Assembly: GCF_902460845.1 (NCBI RefSeq)
Contig: NZ_CABPVS010000006.1
Span: forward strand, 1 to 64,000
Length of the DNA: 64,000 bases
Origin: Campylobacter concisus
GTDB lineage: Bacteria > Campylobacterota > Campylobacteria > Campylobacterales > Campylobacteraceae
Direction of reading: 5' to 3'
Positions 1-9,497 of the stretch are shown here, piece after piece (the first letter of the stretch is position 1; every line of letters begins with the position of its first letter). The notes beneath the pieces are model-generated. The model ran no database searches. It was not told the origin of the DNA and saw only the letters and a program-made list of their open reading frames with translations. The translations under genes and the position numbers were made by a program.

Positions 1-177
1 ACGATAAAAAGAAAAGGCTTTATTAACCAATGAAGTTAAAGGTGGTTTCTCGTTTCGTGAGCTGGAATTATATACGAGCAATACTTAAAGATAGTTGAAA
101 TAATTAGGGGATTTTAGAAAAAATTGTTAGGCGCTTAAAAATTTTAAAGTATGTATTTTTGTTATAGGTTTAAGGGG

Positions 178-879
178 TTAGTTTATATATGCGTATCCAC
201 TTCTTTTTTCTATATTTATAGAGGCTACATTGTTATTTTTATCTGTTAAAATTATCTTGCAATCACCTTTCAATAGTCTTGAATAAGGTCTTTTTGCTCC
301 TTTACTGCCAGTAACACTTACTACTCTCATAGGCCTACCTAATTCATCAAAATCAATGGTTTGCGTCTTGCCTTTTCTACAACTACCAACAAATTTAACC
401 GATTTTATGCCATATTTTTTCTCAATATTTAAATCTGTATTAATCTTATTGCAATAAGATTGTGGAATGCCTCTCCAGCCCGCACTTAAGAATTTGTTTG
501 ATTTTTGTGTATCGATAGCAACCTCTTCTTTGGAATTTAAGTTACCACTAAATTTATTACCACTACCTCTTTTATCATAAAAAATACTATATTTCCAAGA
601 TTTAACCCCAGGCTCATCTACAGAGCACTCTTGCAAACTAGTGTCATTAATAGCTATCCCCCATCTCATTTTAAACCAAAATTTTTCATTTTCTGAATGT
701 ACAAATTTATCATCTTGTATGGCAAGGTGTTGGGCGTACCTTATATGCGTTAGCATCTGTGTAGCTGCCTCTCTGGCTCCGTTTATTTCTAGCCTTGGTA
801 TGATCATTGCCGCAAGTATGCCAACGGCAATGATTACAAAAATAAGCTCTATAACAGTAAAACCCTTGTTTTTATGCAT
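178..879 (-). CDS. Pilin-like protein with type IV prepilin N-terminus
   Basis: The first 30 residues form a class III prepilin signal: a short basic leader (MHKNKG) followed by FTVIEL with Glu at mature position 5 and a hydrophobic helix. A prepilin peptidase would cut after Gly6. The rest (about residues 40-233) is a soluble globular region with several Cys and no recognised domain. In Campylobacter such proteins belong to the type II secretion-like Cts transformation machinery or a related pseudopilus, but no cts genes lie nearby, so that role is inferred. ATG start directly after the stop of the upstream membrane-protein gene, with an AGG-containing ribosome site, so the two are probably co-transcribed. 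Confidence 0.75.
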   Translation of the reverse strand: MHKNKGFTVIELIFVIIAVGILAAMIIPRLEINGAREAATQMLTHIRYAQHLAIQDDKFVHSENEKFWFKMRWGIAINDTSLQECSVDEPGVKSWKYSIFYDKRGSGNKFSGNLNSKEEVAIDTQKSNKFLSAGWRGIPQSYCNKINTDLNIEKKYGIKSVKFVGSCRKGKTQTIDFDELGRPMRVVSVTGSKGAKRPYSRLLKGDCKIILTDKNNNVASINIEKRSGYAYIN

Positions 880-2097
880 CTACCTGCCTCTTACATCAAA
901 ATTTGCGATTACTTTTCCCATTTTTTCTATGCAAAATTTTGATTTTCCATCTAGATCGGCGCTTACTAATAAATTTTTAGACTCATCTCTTACGTCTATA
1001 CCATAAAATTTAAGTCTTAATGCAAGCTTTTTATTATCGGTGTATAAATCCTTAATTTCCGCTTCTTTTAATTTAGCAGCAAGCTCTTTTACAATATCAA
1101 ATTTATAGACAAAATGCTTCGTTGGATTATCTAAAAATAGGTAAAAAATTTGATTAAATACGATCATCGACCAGTTTAGGGCTAGAAAAAGCATCACTAA
1201 GGTCGTGCAAATTTTATAGCCTTTTCTAAATTTTGGCAATCTTACGCGATATGAATTAAAAAATACCCTTACCATAAGTGGCATTGCGATCACGCAAAAT
1301 GGCAAAAACTGCTCAAGCTCCAGCCTTTGGCGCACTGAGACTATCATACAAAAGCAAAATGAGCAAATAGCGATAAACCATAAAAGATCCTTCTTTTCCT
1401 TAACCCAAATTCTATAAATCGTATAGACAAAAAAGATAAAAATAAATGGCGAAAAAACAGCGGCAAAGATACCAAAAGTATCGATAAAGTGCCCACTTGG
1501 CCTACCATTTGTATCAAAACCAAAAAAGTAAAGCGTGAGTAAAAATAAAATAGCACTTAGCCAAGCAAGCGGAGGCCTTCTTTTATAAAGTGAAAATATA
1601 AAAAATCCTGCGTAAAATATCAAAAAATCGCCATCTATAAAAAAAGAAAGACAAAAAAATGCTACAAATAAAATTTTATTTTTAACATGAAAAAAGTAGA
1701 TACATAGGAGCGCCAGCATAATGCAAAGCCCAGCATTATTGACAATAAGAGCTGAAGCTATCGTGCCAGGAAGTAAGATAAAAAGCAATACCGCAATAAG
1801 TCTGTCAAACTCTAATTTAATGTAAAATTTGCTTACCTTATACATTAAAACGACGCTTATGACATGAAACGCGATCATCACAGATCTTAGAGCAATATCT
1901 GTTTGACCAAAAATTTGAATGCTTAAGTTTAAAACATGACTAAGAAAATTTTGTTTGTTAAAAAAAATTTCAGCTTCACTGTAACTTATGCTAAGAGAAT
2001 TTGCCGTATAAAGTAAAAATATACAATCGATCAAACATATTAAAAATACGCTAAAAGCGACGTGATGTCCAACAAATTCCCTAAATTTATCTAGCAA
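880..2097 (-). CDS. Polytopic inner-membrane protein, GT-C glycosyltransferase-like
   Basis: A 405-residue protein with about ten hydrophobic segments through residue 320 and a soluble C-terminal tail. The layout (first helix, then a loop carrying SEAE, then repeated helices) recalls GT-C glycosyltransferases of the ArnT/PMT type, but no diagnostic catalytic signature is visible, so the function is unproven. The start is TTG, preceded by AAGGA at a 6-base spacing that overlaps the stop of the upstream phosphoribosyltransferase gene. It sits between that gene and the pilin-like gene on one strand, probably in one transcript. Confidence 0.55.
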   Translation of the reverse strand: MLDKFREFVGHHVAFSVFLICLIDCIFLLYTANSLSISYSEAEIFFNKQNFLSHVLNLSIQIFGQTDIALRSVMIAFHVISVVLMYKVSKFYIKLEFDRLIAVLLFILLPGTIASALIVNNAGLCIMLALLCIYFFHVKNKILFVAFFCLSFFIDGDFLIFYAGFFIFSLYKRRPPLAWLSAILFLLTLYFFGFDTNGRPSGHFIDTFGIFAAVFSPFIFIFFVYTIYRIWVKEKKDLLWFIAICSFCFCMIVSVRQRLELEQFLPFCVIAMPLMVRVFFNSYRVRLPKFRKGYKICTTLVMLFLALNWSMIVFNQIFYLFLDNPTKHFVYKFDIVKELAAKLKEAEIKDLYTDNKKLALRLKFYGIDVRDESKNLLVSADLDGKSKFCIEKMGKVIANFDVRGR

Positions 2098-2106
2098 AAA
2101 TTTTCC

Positions 2107-2547
2107 TTAAATATGTATATCCCAAAAAAACTCAATCCAATCGTGAGCCTCTTTTACCTTAAATTCTGGCAAAAGCAGAGCTTTCTCTTTATAAAAGACG
2201 GTCGCTATTTTGATATCTAAATTTGGATAACGCTTAAGCAGTTCTCTTTTTATCTCGACCATACTCTCGCCACTGTCGATGATGTCATCGACGAGCAAAA
2301 TTTTAGTGTATTTGCTAAGATCTGGTACGTTAAAGATGTTAATCGTATCAAGCTTGTTTGTATCTTCATAATGGATAGAATTTAAGGTGAATAAATTTCT
2401 ATTATTAAGCGCAACAGCTAGCGAGTGGCCAAGCGTTAAACCGCCTCTTGCCACAGCTAGTATCACCTCTGGATCAAACTCATCTTTTATCTGTTTTGCC
2501 ATCTTTTTAGTATCAACAGCAAATTCATCATAACTATAAAATATCAT
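2107..2547 (-). CDS. Purine phosphoribosyltransferase (Gpt/Hpt-like)
   Basis: A 146-residue type I phosphoribosyltransferase. The PRPP-binding loop is ILLVDDIIDSGESM (about residues 82-95), and the early VARGGL segment forms the pyrophosphate loop. It should convert a free purine base plus PRPP to the nucleotide in the cytoplasm; the exact base (guanine, xanthine or hypoxanthine) cannot be told from sequence. It lies just downstream of a purine permease gene (12-base gap) and mqnE, which fits uptake or recycling of purine bases. ATG start with AAGGAAG upstream. Confidence 0.8.
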   Translation of the reverse strand: MIFYSYDEFAVDTKKMAKQIKDEFDPEVILAVARGGLTLGHSLAVALNNRNLFTLNSIHYEDTNKLDTINIFNVPDLSKYTKILLVDDIIDSGESMVEIKRELLKRYPNLDIKIATVFYKEKALLLPEFKVKEAHDWIEFFWDIHI

Positions 2548-2559
2548 CTTTCTTCCTTA

Positions 2560-3852
2560 TCAATGCACTAAAAATACGATAAAACTAATGAGCGCTAGCA
2601 CGACTACGCCTAAATTTATATCGCTAAAATCTCTCTTTATGAGCTTAACTATGACGTATGACATAAAGCCAAATGCAAGGCCGTTTGTGATCGAATAAGT
2701 AAGCGGGATGAGCACAACTATGAAAAATGTCGCAACAGCAATGGCTGGATCTTTAAAATTTATACTAGCAAGCTCAGCAAACATAAGCACGCCAACCATC
2801 ACAAGGATCGGATAGATGGCATTGCCAGGAATCGCTTTAAAAAGTGGCAACATAAATAATGTAAGTATAAATAAAAGTCCGCAAAATACAGCCGTTAGAC
2901 CAGTTCTACCGCCCTCTTCTACACCGCTAGCACTCTCTACAAACGATGTGGTCGTACTTACGCCTACAAGTGAGCCAGCTGCCGTAGCAATAGCGTCAGC
3001 TTCAAGAGTTTTTTCAAGTTTTATGACGCCATCTTTTTTGTTTTCATCAAAAATTCCAGCCCTCGTGCCTACACCAGCTAGTGTGCCTATCGAGTCAAAA
3101 AGATCGGTCACAAAAAATGTGATAACAACTGGCAGCAAGGCTAGGCTAAGCGCGCCTTTTATATCAAGCTCTAAAAATATCGGAGAGATAGAGGCTGGAG
3201 TTGAGAAAATTTCTGTTGGATGAGGAGCGATACCAAGTATCCAAGCTATCACTGAAGTAGCAAGCACAGCTAGGATAAACGCGCCCTTTATCTTCCACGC
3301 CCAAAAGCAAATAACTAAAAATAGTCCTAAAACACCAAGAAGCACGTTTGGATCTTTGAAATTTCCTATACCAACCAAAACTGCGTCGCTATTTACGATA
3401 AAGCCCATTTGCTGAAACGCCACAAAGCTGATAAATGTGCCTATGCCAGCACTTATCGCTCTTCGTAGGTCAAGTGGGATGGATCTAATTATCCACATCC
3501 TAAAATTTGTAAAAGATAAGACGACAAATATCACGCCACTTAAGAAAACAACGCCAAGAGCAGTTTGCCAAGGCACTTTCATACCGATGCAAAGACCAAA
3601 TGTAAAATAAGCGTTAAGCCCCATACCAACGCTCATCGCAACTGGTGTATTCGCCCAAAGACCATTTAATATCGTAGAAAAGATGGTAATTAGCGCAGTT
3701 GCAGTGATGAGTGCCTCATAAGGCATGCCAGTTTTGCTCATAATGATCGCATTTACCGGCACGATATACATCATTGCCAAAAATGTCGTAAGTCCCGCTC
3801 CAAATTCCTGCTTCACACTCGTTTTGTTTTGTGCTAAGTCAAAAAATTTCAC
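2560..3852 (-). CDS. NCS2/AzgA-type purine permease
   Basis: A 430-residue inner-membrane transporter with about 12-14 hydrophobic segments. The N-terminal TTFLAMMYIVPVNAIIMSKTG and the VGVSTTTSFVESASGVEEGGRTG region are typical of the AzgA (adenine/guanine/hypoxanthine:H+ symporter) branch of the NCS2 family. The start is GTG with AAGGAG six bases upstream. It stands 12 bases after mqnE and before the phosphoribosyltransferase. Adenine is released from aminofutalosine in the Campylobacter menaquinone pathway, so the trio may share purine handling; that link is inference. Confidence 0.85.
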   Translation of the reverse strand: MKFFDLAQNKTSVKQEFGAGLTTFLAMMYIVPVNAIIMSKTGMPYEALITATALITIFSTILNGLWANTPVAMSVGMGLNAYFTFGLCIGMKVPWQTALGVVFLSGVIFVVLSFTNFRMWIIRSIPLDLRRAISAGIGTFISFVAFQQMGFIVNSDAVLVGIGNFKDPNVLLGVLGLFLVICFWAWKIKGAFILAVLATSVIAWILGIAPHPTEIFSTPASISPIFLELDIKGALSLALLPVVITFFVTDLFDSIGTLAGVGTRAGIFDENKKDGVIKLEKTLEADAIATAAGSLVGVSTTTSFVESASGVEEGGRTGLTAVFCGLLFILTLFMLPLFKAIPGNAIYPILVMVGVLMFAELASINFKDPAIAVATFFIVVLIPLTYSITNGLAFGFMSYVIVKLIKRDFSDINLGVVVLALISFIVFLVH

Positions 3853-3864
3853 CCCAAGCTCCTT

Positions 3865-4926
3865 TTAGTAAATTTTAAGTTCGTTATATAAGCTATCACG
3901 CTCAACCGGCGTAAAACCAGATGTTTTAATAAGATCACAAAATATCTTTAGTGTAACGCCGTTTGCGCTATTTGCGCCGGCTGCACTTTGGATGCTCTCT
4001 TTTTCTATCGTGCCATCAAGATCATCAGCACCAAATTCCTGAGCTATCATCGCTAAATTTAGTGTCGAAGTAGCCCAGTAAGCTTTGATATGTGGGACAT
4101 TATCAAGCACAAGACGTGAGATCGCCAGAGTCTTTAAAATTTCAGCTGATCCTAGAAATTTCACATCTTTTAAGTAGTTGTTTTCTCTTTGATAAACTAG
4201 CGGTATAAATGCGTTAAAACCGCCAGTTTCATCTTGCAAGTCCCTAATCCTTAGCATGTGATCGATCCTATTTTCACGGCTTTCTATGTGACCAAAAAGC
4301 ATTGTTGCGTTGCTTTGTTTGCCGTGATCATGCCACATTTTGTGGATTTTGAGCCAGTTTTCGCTACTTACTTTGCCTTTGCAAATTTTAGCCCTGACCT
4401 CTTCGTCAAAAATTTCAGCCCCACCGCCTGGCATGCTATCGACGCCGTATTCGAGCATCTTCTCTATCACTTCTTCATAGCTTAAGCCGTAATGTCTTGA
4501 TAAAAAGTCGATTTCAGCTGCCGTCATCGCCTTTACGTGAAGCTCTGGATGAGCTGCCTTTATCTTTTTAAAAATTTCTAAATACCACTGCCAGCCACTT
4601 TTTGCGTTGTGAGCTGATACGATGTGTATCTCTTTTACGCCGTGGCTTACGCTCTCATCAACGATCTTTAAAATTTCTTCGTGGCTCATTAAGTATGGAT
4701 TTGGATTTTTTCTGTGAGCTGAAAATGCGCAAAATTTACAGATATCAGCGCAGATATTTGTTGGATTGATATGGCGATTTACATTAAAAAAGACCTTGTT
4801 GCCATGCAGTTTTCTGCGCTTTTTATCGGCAAATTTAGCCAATGTAAAAAGATCAAGCTCATAAAGCGAAAAAGCCTCTTGTTTGCTTAATCTCTCGCCA
4901 CTTTCTAGTTTTTGTAATAGATTCAT
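3865..4926 (-). CDS. mqnE: Aminofutalosine synthase (radical SAM)
   Basis: Radical-SAM enzyme of the futalosine route to menaquinone. It joins 3-[(1-carboxyvinyl)oxy]benzoate to SAM to give 6-amino-6-deoxyfutalosine. The 353 residues carry the CX3CX2C iron-sulfur motif in NPTNICADICKFCAF (about residues 55-69). The GGGAEIF and EVRAKICKGK segments separate MqnE from the related MqnC and CofH. Menaquinone is the only respiratory quinone in Campylobacter, so the gene should be essential. It is the first gene of a minus-strand run with the purine permease and phosphoribosyltransferase. ATG start; the ribosome site (AGGA) is rather distant. Confidence 0.9.
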   Translation of the reverse strand: MNLLQKLESGERLSKQEAFSLYELDLFTLAKFADKKRRKLHGNKVFFNVNRHINPTNICADICKFCAFSAHRKNPNPYLMSHEEILKIVDESVSHGVKEIHIVSAHNAKSGWQWYLEIFKKIKAAHPELHVKAMTAAEIDFLSRHYGLSYEEVIEKMLEYGVDSMPGGGAEIFDEEVRAKICKGKVSSENWLKIHKMWHDHGKQSNATMLFGHIESRENRIDHMLRIRDLQDETGGFNAFIPLVYQRENNYLKDVKFLGSAEILKTLAISRLVLDNVPHIKAYWATSTLNLAMIAQEFGADDLDGTIEKESIQSAAGANSANGVTLKIFCDLIKTSGFTPVERDSLYNELKIY

Positions 4927-5039
4927 TATCTTTATCGTCCTAAAGCTGAACTTAAGGCTTCATTATAGGCAAATAAAGCTTTGTTTTTGCAAAAATTATG
5001 TAACATTTGCCAAGATATTTTTAACAATGGAAACATTAA

Positions 5040-7535
5040 ATGCTGGCTGATAAAAGTACCAAAAATAGCGATAATTATTTAAAAATCAAAGAGAAATTTC
5101 TTGATTTTAAGGCAAATTTACCAAAACATTTTCAAAAAAATCAGGGTAGAAATTTTGCAAATTTTTTAGCCAAAGAATATGATGATTTTATAAAATCTTA
5201 TTTAAATGAAACTATGCGAGATTTTTTTGATGATTTTGTGCCGCAAAATGACAGCTTTGCTTTTAGTGTTTTAGCTACTGGAAAATACGCCCAAACTCTA
5301 CTTAGCGCAAATAGCGAGCTTGAAATTTTACTAGTTTATAAAAATTTAAAAGGCTACAACATAAAGAATTTCTTAAAAGAATTTAGCGAAATTTTAAGTG
5401 GTTCTGGAATAAATTTTTATATAAAAAGCGTTGAAATAGATGAAATTTTTACAAATTACAAAGATGATCTCAAATTTAAAAGCGAAACATCACAAGTCCG
5501 ATATATCTGTGGTTCAAAAAGCCTCTACCGTCTAGTAAAAAGCGAGATCGTAAAATTAAAAGAATTTGATAAAAAAGCCTTTTTAAACTACCATTTAAAG
5601 GCGTTTTTGCCGTTTTCTAGCATCAGCTACTTAGCCCAAGAGCCAAATTTAAAAAGTGGCTTTGGCGGGATAGATGAAATTTATCACCTAAACTGCATAC
5701 TAAACTGCCTAGATAGCGACATTTCAGTTAGATCACAAGCCCTAAAAGTGATGAATGAAAAAGAGATCGCTAGCTTTAACCTAAATGTGGACTTTTTACT
5801 AAGCCTACTAACCACTTTAAATTTAACTCAAAATTCTGATACTTTTAGCGCTTCAAGCGTTGAAATCACGACAAATTTCATGCAAACAAAGTCTAAAAAG
5901 CTTCAAGATAATGAAAGCGTTATCAGCCAAAAAATGCTAAGCTCGATGAATAATGTCGCTATTTATTCGAGGTTTATCGTCGCTTCTCTTTGTAGGCCAT
6001 TTTTTAAAAGCGAGCTAAATTTTGATCAGAGAAAATTTGCAAGGCTAAAAAATGGCTTTTACGAAATAAATGGCGTTATTTACGTGCCACTTCATAAAAA
6101 GCCAGCTCTCATCGAGGATCTCATAAATGAGCTTTTGGAACTAAAAGATGTGGATTATAAATTTGATATAAGCGCGATCTTTTACATCAAGCGAGCCATT
6201 ATTACAAAAAGCGGCTTAGAGCGTGCTATAAGCGAGTTTAAAAAGATATTTTTAAGAAAAAATTCCTATGCCATTTTAAAATCATTGCTCGATGCGCAAA
6301 TGATACAAATTTTAATAAAGCCAATGGAGCACATCAGCCAGCTAGCTCAGTACGACGGCTATCACGAATTTACAGTCGATGAGCATAGCATCTTAAGTGT
6401 AAAATTTCTTGAAAATATAAAAGATAAATTTATAAAAAATCTCTATGCCGAGCTTTGCTTAGATGGTAAAACAATGCTAAAGATCGTGACTTTAATGCAC
6501 GACGTTGGCAAAGGGCTTGGTAAAGACCACGCAAATATCGGCGCAAATATCTTTAGAGCCTACGCGAACAAGCTAAATTTAAGCCAAAAAGCTATCAATA
6601 TCGGCGTCATATTGATAAAATACCACACCCTAATGAGCAACGTCTCAAACAGAGAGGACATCTACTCACAGCGCGTCATCTTTACCTTTATCTCAAAGCT
6701 TGGCGACAAGCAGGTTTTAAAACTGCTTTACATCCTTAGCTACTGCGTGATAAATGCAACAAATGAGAGACTTTATAACGCCTACACAGCTAAACTTTTA
6801 AGAGAGCTTTATGAAATTTCTCTTAGTGCATTTAGCGATGAAAATTTATTAGATGAAGCGACAAGGCGCGTAAAAAAAGAGCAGTCTATAAAACGAAATA
6901 GCGAGTTTTTGGCGCTTGAACTAAGCTTGCAAGAGAAAATTTTTAAAATCACATCAAATCTTGTCTTTATAAAATATAATGCGAGTGAGATCATAAATTT
7001 AAGCAAGGTTGCAGATAGCTTAAATGCGACAGAAATTTTTATAAATAACTCTAAAAATTTAAGCATTCAGATTTATACAAAAAAGAGCCTAAATTTAAGC
7101 GCCCTGCTCTATGAATTTGCCAAATTTGACCTAGCATACATGGAAATTTTTGAGCTATTTGAGAAGAAATTTTACATCAGGCTTGACTTTAACCAAAATG
7201 TAAAAAATCATGAGCTTGAAAACACTAAAATTTTAGCCCTAAAATCTCTAAATAGCGAGGTTTTAAAAGAGCCTTTGAAACCAAACATTAACAAAGATGA
7301 GATAAACTTCGAGTTAAATCACTCAAAAGATTACGCCAAACTTAGCATCAACGCAAAAGATCAGCGTGGGCTAATGGCTTATGTGATGAGTGTTTTTGAC
7401 AGGCTTCATTTTCAAGTCACGAGTGCTAGAATCCAAACGGTCAAAAATAGAACAAGAAATCTCTTTTTGATCGAGAAAAACGAGCGACTTGAGAGCAAAG
7501 GCGAAGAGATATTAAATTTATTAATAAGTGAGTAA
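5040..7535 (+). CDS. GlnD-like protein (PII uridylyltransferase family) with altered nucleotidyltransferase site
   Basis: An 831-residue protein with the GlnD layout: N-terminal nucleotidyltransferase-like region (about 65-200), central HD phosphohydrolase domain with intact LMHDVGKG (His487-Asp488), and C-terminal ACT regions (last one about 770-831). In active GlnD the nucleotidyltransferase motif ends in a metal-binding DxD; here the matching segment reads SELEILL, with Glu93 and Glu95. The HD half looks functional, so the protein may remove rather than add uridylyl groups, or sense glutamine through ACT. No PII (glnB) gene is in the window. Followed by glmS after 3 bases. ATG start with weak GGA upstream. 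Confidence 0.75.
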   Translation: MLADKSTKNSDNYLKIKEKFLDFKANLPKHFQKNQGRNFANFLAKEYDDFIKSYLNETMRDFFDDFVPQNDSFAFSVLATGKYAQTLLSANSELEILLVYKNLKGYNIKNFLKEFSEILSGSGINFYIKSVEIDEIFTNYKDDLKFKSETSQVRYICGSKSLYRLVKSEIVKLKEFDKKAFLNYHLKAFLPFSSISYLAQEPNLKSGFGGIDEIYHLNCILNCLDSDISVRSQALKVMNEKEIASFNLNVDFLLSLLTTLNLTQNSDTFSASSVEITTNFMQTKSKKLQDNESVISQKMLSSMNNVAIYSRFIVASLCRPFFKSELNFDQRKFARLKNGFYEINGVIYVPLHKKPALIEDLINELLELKDVDYKFDISAIFYIKRAIITKSGLERAISEFKKIFLRKNSYAILKSLLDAQMIQILIKPMEHISQLAQYDGYHEFTVDEHSILSVKFLENIKDKFIKNLYAELCLDGKTMLKIVTLMHDVGKGLGKDHANIGANIFRAYANKLNLSQKAINIGVILIKYHTLMSNVSNREDIYSQRVIFTFISKLGDKQVLKLLYILSYCVINATNERLYNAYTAKLLRELYEISLSAFSDENLLDEATRRVKKEQSIKRNSEFLALELSLQEKIFKITSNLVFIKYNASEIINLSKVADSLNATEIFINNSKNLSIQIYTKKSLNLSALLYEFAKFDLAYMEIFELFEKKFYIRLDFNQNVKNHELENTKILALKSLNSEVLKEPLKPNINKDEINFELNHSKDYAKLSINAKDQRGLMAYVMSVFDRLHFQVTSARIQTVKNRTRNLFLIEKNERLESKGEEILNLLISE

Positions 7536-7538
7536 AAA

Positions 7539-9350
7539 ATGTGTGGAATCGTAGGATACATCGGAGATAAAGAGAAAAAAGAGGTCATTTTAAGCGGTCT
7601 AAAAGAGCTTGAGTACCGCGGATATGACAGCGCTGGTATGGCTGTGATGAGTGATGACAAGATTGATTTTTTTAAAGCGGTCGGCAAGCTTGAAAATTTA
7701 GCTCTAAAGACAAAAGACTTTACATCAGAGGGCTTTGGTGTGGCGATAGGTCACACACGCTGGGCGACGCATGGCAAACCAACTGAGATAAACGCTCACC
7801 CGCACCTTGGCGAGCACTCGTTTGTCGTTCATAACGGCATCATCGAAAACTACAAAGAGCTTAAAGATGAGCTTGAAGCAAAGGGCGTGAAATTTGTCAG
7901 CCAAACTGATACTGAGGTGATCGTGCACCTTTTTGAAGAAATTTTAAAAGAGAAAAAAGACCCATTTAAAGCTTATGAGGCGACTATCGCAAAGCTAAGA
8001 GGCGCTTATGCGACGCTACTTATCACCAAAACTGCGCCTGATAAGATATTTTTCGCAAAAGATGCCGCTCCTATGGCGATAGGAAAGAGTAATGAAAAAG
8101 AGCTATATTTTGCTTCATCAGATGCTCCACTTATCGGCAATGCAACAGAGGTGGCATATCTTGATGACAACAATTACGGCTACGTGAGCTTAGACGAGAT
8201 TGCTGTTTTTAAACACGGCAAAAAGGCGAGCATAACGTTTAATGCTTTACCAAAAGATAAGAGCTATGCCCAAAAAGAGGGATATACATTTTTCATGGAG
8301 AAAGAAATTTACGAGCAAGGTGCAGTCGTATCTGAAACCATCATGGGTAGGGTTAAAAACCACAAAGTCACCCTTGAAAATTTAGACGATGAATATCTAA
8401 AAAGTATCGATGATGTCGTGCTTTGTGCGTGCGGTACGAGCTACCATGCGGCACTTGTTGCAAGCTATCTTTTTGAAAGACTTGCTAAAGTTAGAACAAA
8501 GGTCGAAGTAGCAAGTGAATTTAGATACAGAAAGCCTTATCTAAACAAAAACTCGCTCTTCATCGTCATCTCACAAAGTGGCGAGACAGCCGACACTCTT
8601 GAGGCACTTAGGATCGCAAAAGAGGCTGGGCTAAAAACGCTTGCGATTTGTAACGTCGATAACTCATCTATCGTTAGACTAGCTGATAATACGCTTCTAA
8701 CTCGTGCTGGTATCGAAAAAGGTGTTGCAAGCACAAAGGCCTTTGCAACGCAGATCATCGTGCTTTGGATGCTTGTGCTTCAAATGGCGGCAGCTAAAAA
8801 TTCTATTGGCAAAAAAGAGCTTGATCACGAAATCAAAACGCTTCTTCACATTCCACAAATTTTAAATATCAATAACTCTCTTCAAGAGAAGCTTCACCGC
8901 CTAAGCAAGCATTATTTACATGGTCATGGCTTCTTCTTTATTGGTAGAGATATCTTCTATCCGCTAGCACTTGAAGGTGCGTTAAAACTTAAAGAAATTT
9001 CATATCTTCACGCCGAGGGCTATCCATCAGGCGAGATGAAGCACGGCCCTATCGCGCTTGCAGATGAGAAGCTATTTACGATAGCTTTAATGCCTCAAAA
9101 TTTACTTTATGAAAAGACAAAGAGTAATGTAGAAGAGCTTGCCGCAAGAGATGCCTACATCCTGGCGATAAGCCCACTTGAGTTTGAGCTAAGCGATGAC
9201 TACGTAAAAACAAGCGTTCAAGATCACTATATGAGCGAATTTTTCGAGATGATGCTAGTGCTTCAGCTACTTGCACTTGAAATTTCTGTTAGACTTGGCA
9301 ACAATGTCGATATGCCAAGAAATCTTGCAAAAAGCGTAACTGTCGAATAA
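7539..9350 (+). CDS. glmS: Glutamine-fructose-6-phosphate aminotransferase (isomerizing)
   Basis: Makes glucosamine-6-phosphate from fructose-6-phosphate and glutamine, the entry step to UDP-GlcNAc for peptidoglycan, lipid A and glycans. The 603 residues begin MCGIVGYIGD, with Cys2 as the N-terminal nucleophile of the glutaminase domain (to about 220). Two SIS sugar-isomerase domains follow (SQSGETADT near 345; the second around 460-580). It ends in NLAKSVTVE, the usual C-terminus. It starts 3 bases after the GlnD-like gene, which suggests co-transcription of two glutamine-linked functions. Confidence 0.97.
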   Translation: MCGIVGYIGDKEKKEVILSGLKELEYRGYDSAGMAVMSDDKIDFFKAVGKLENLALKTKDFTSEGFGVAIGHTRWATHGKPTEINAHPHLGEHSFVVHNGIIENYKELKDELEAKGVKFVSQTDTEVIVHLFEEILKEKKDPFKAYEATIAKLRGAYATLLITKTAPDKIFFAKDAAPMAIGKSNEKELYFASSDAPLIGNATEVAYLDDNNYGYVSLDEIAVFKHGKKASITFNALPKDKSYAQKEGYTFFMEKEIYEQGAVVSETIMGRVKNHKVTLENLDDEYLKSIDDVVLCACGTSYHAALVASYLFERLAKVRTKVEVASEFRYRKPYLNKNSLFIVISQSGETADTLEALRIAKEAGLKTLAICNVDNSSIVRLADNTLLTRAGIEKGVASTKAFATQIIVLWMLVLQMAAAKNSIGKKELDHEIKTLLHIPQILNINNSLQEKLHRLSKHYLHGHGFFFIGRDIFYPLALEGALKLKEISYLHAEGYPSGEMKHGPIALADEKLFTIALMPQNLLYEKTKSNVEELAARDAYILAISPLEFELSDDYVKTSVQDHYMSEFFEMMLVLQLLALEISVRLGNNVDMPRNLAKSVTVE

Positions 9351-9458
9351 CTCGTGTGGCTGGCATCTTGCTGGCTACTTAAATTTTTATAAAAGTAGTT
9401 TTGCATTATGCTACTAAACATAAATCTTATATTAATATTTTTATAATATTTGCTTATA

Positions 9459-9464
9459 TATAAT
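9459..9464 (+). promoter_or_regulatory. Probable sigma-70 -10 box of the CsgG-family gene
   Basis: TATAAT in a strongly AT-rich stretch, 34 bases before the ATG at 9498. Campylobacter sigma-70 promoters often lack a -35 box and have upstream T-rich periodicity, which is present here. Confidence 0.45.
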
Positions 9465-9497
9465 ATTAAAAAACCAACTTAAATATTAAGGATAAAA

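Noticed and set aside
1..177. Possible end of an RNA gene or a 22-codon ORF (30-98)
   Set aside because: No recognisable rRNA or tRNA sequence and no ribosome site before the ATG at 30; nothing firm could be supported.
9351..9420. Hairpin after glmS
   Set aside because: The GCTGGC copies are direct repeats, and the AGTAG/CTACT stem is too short to call.
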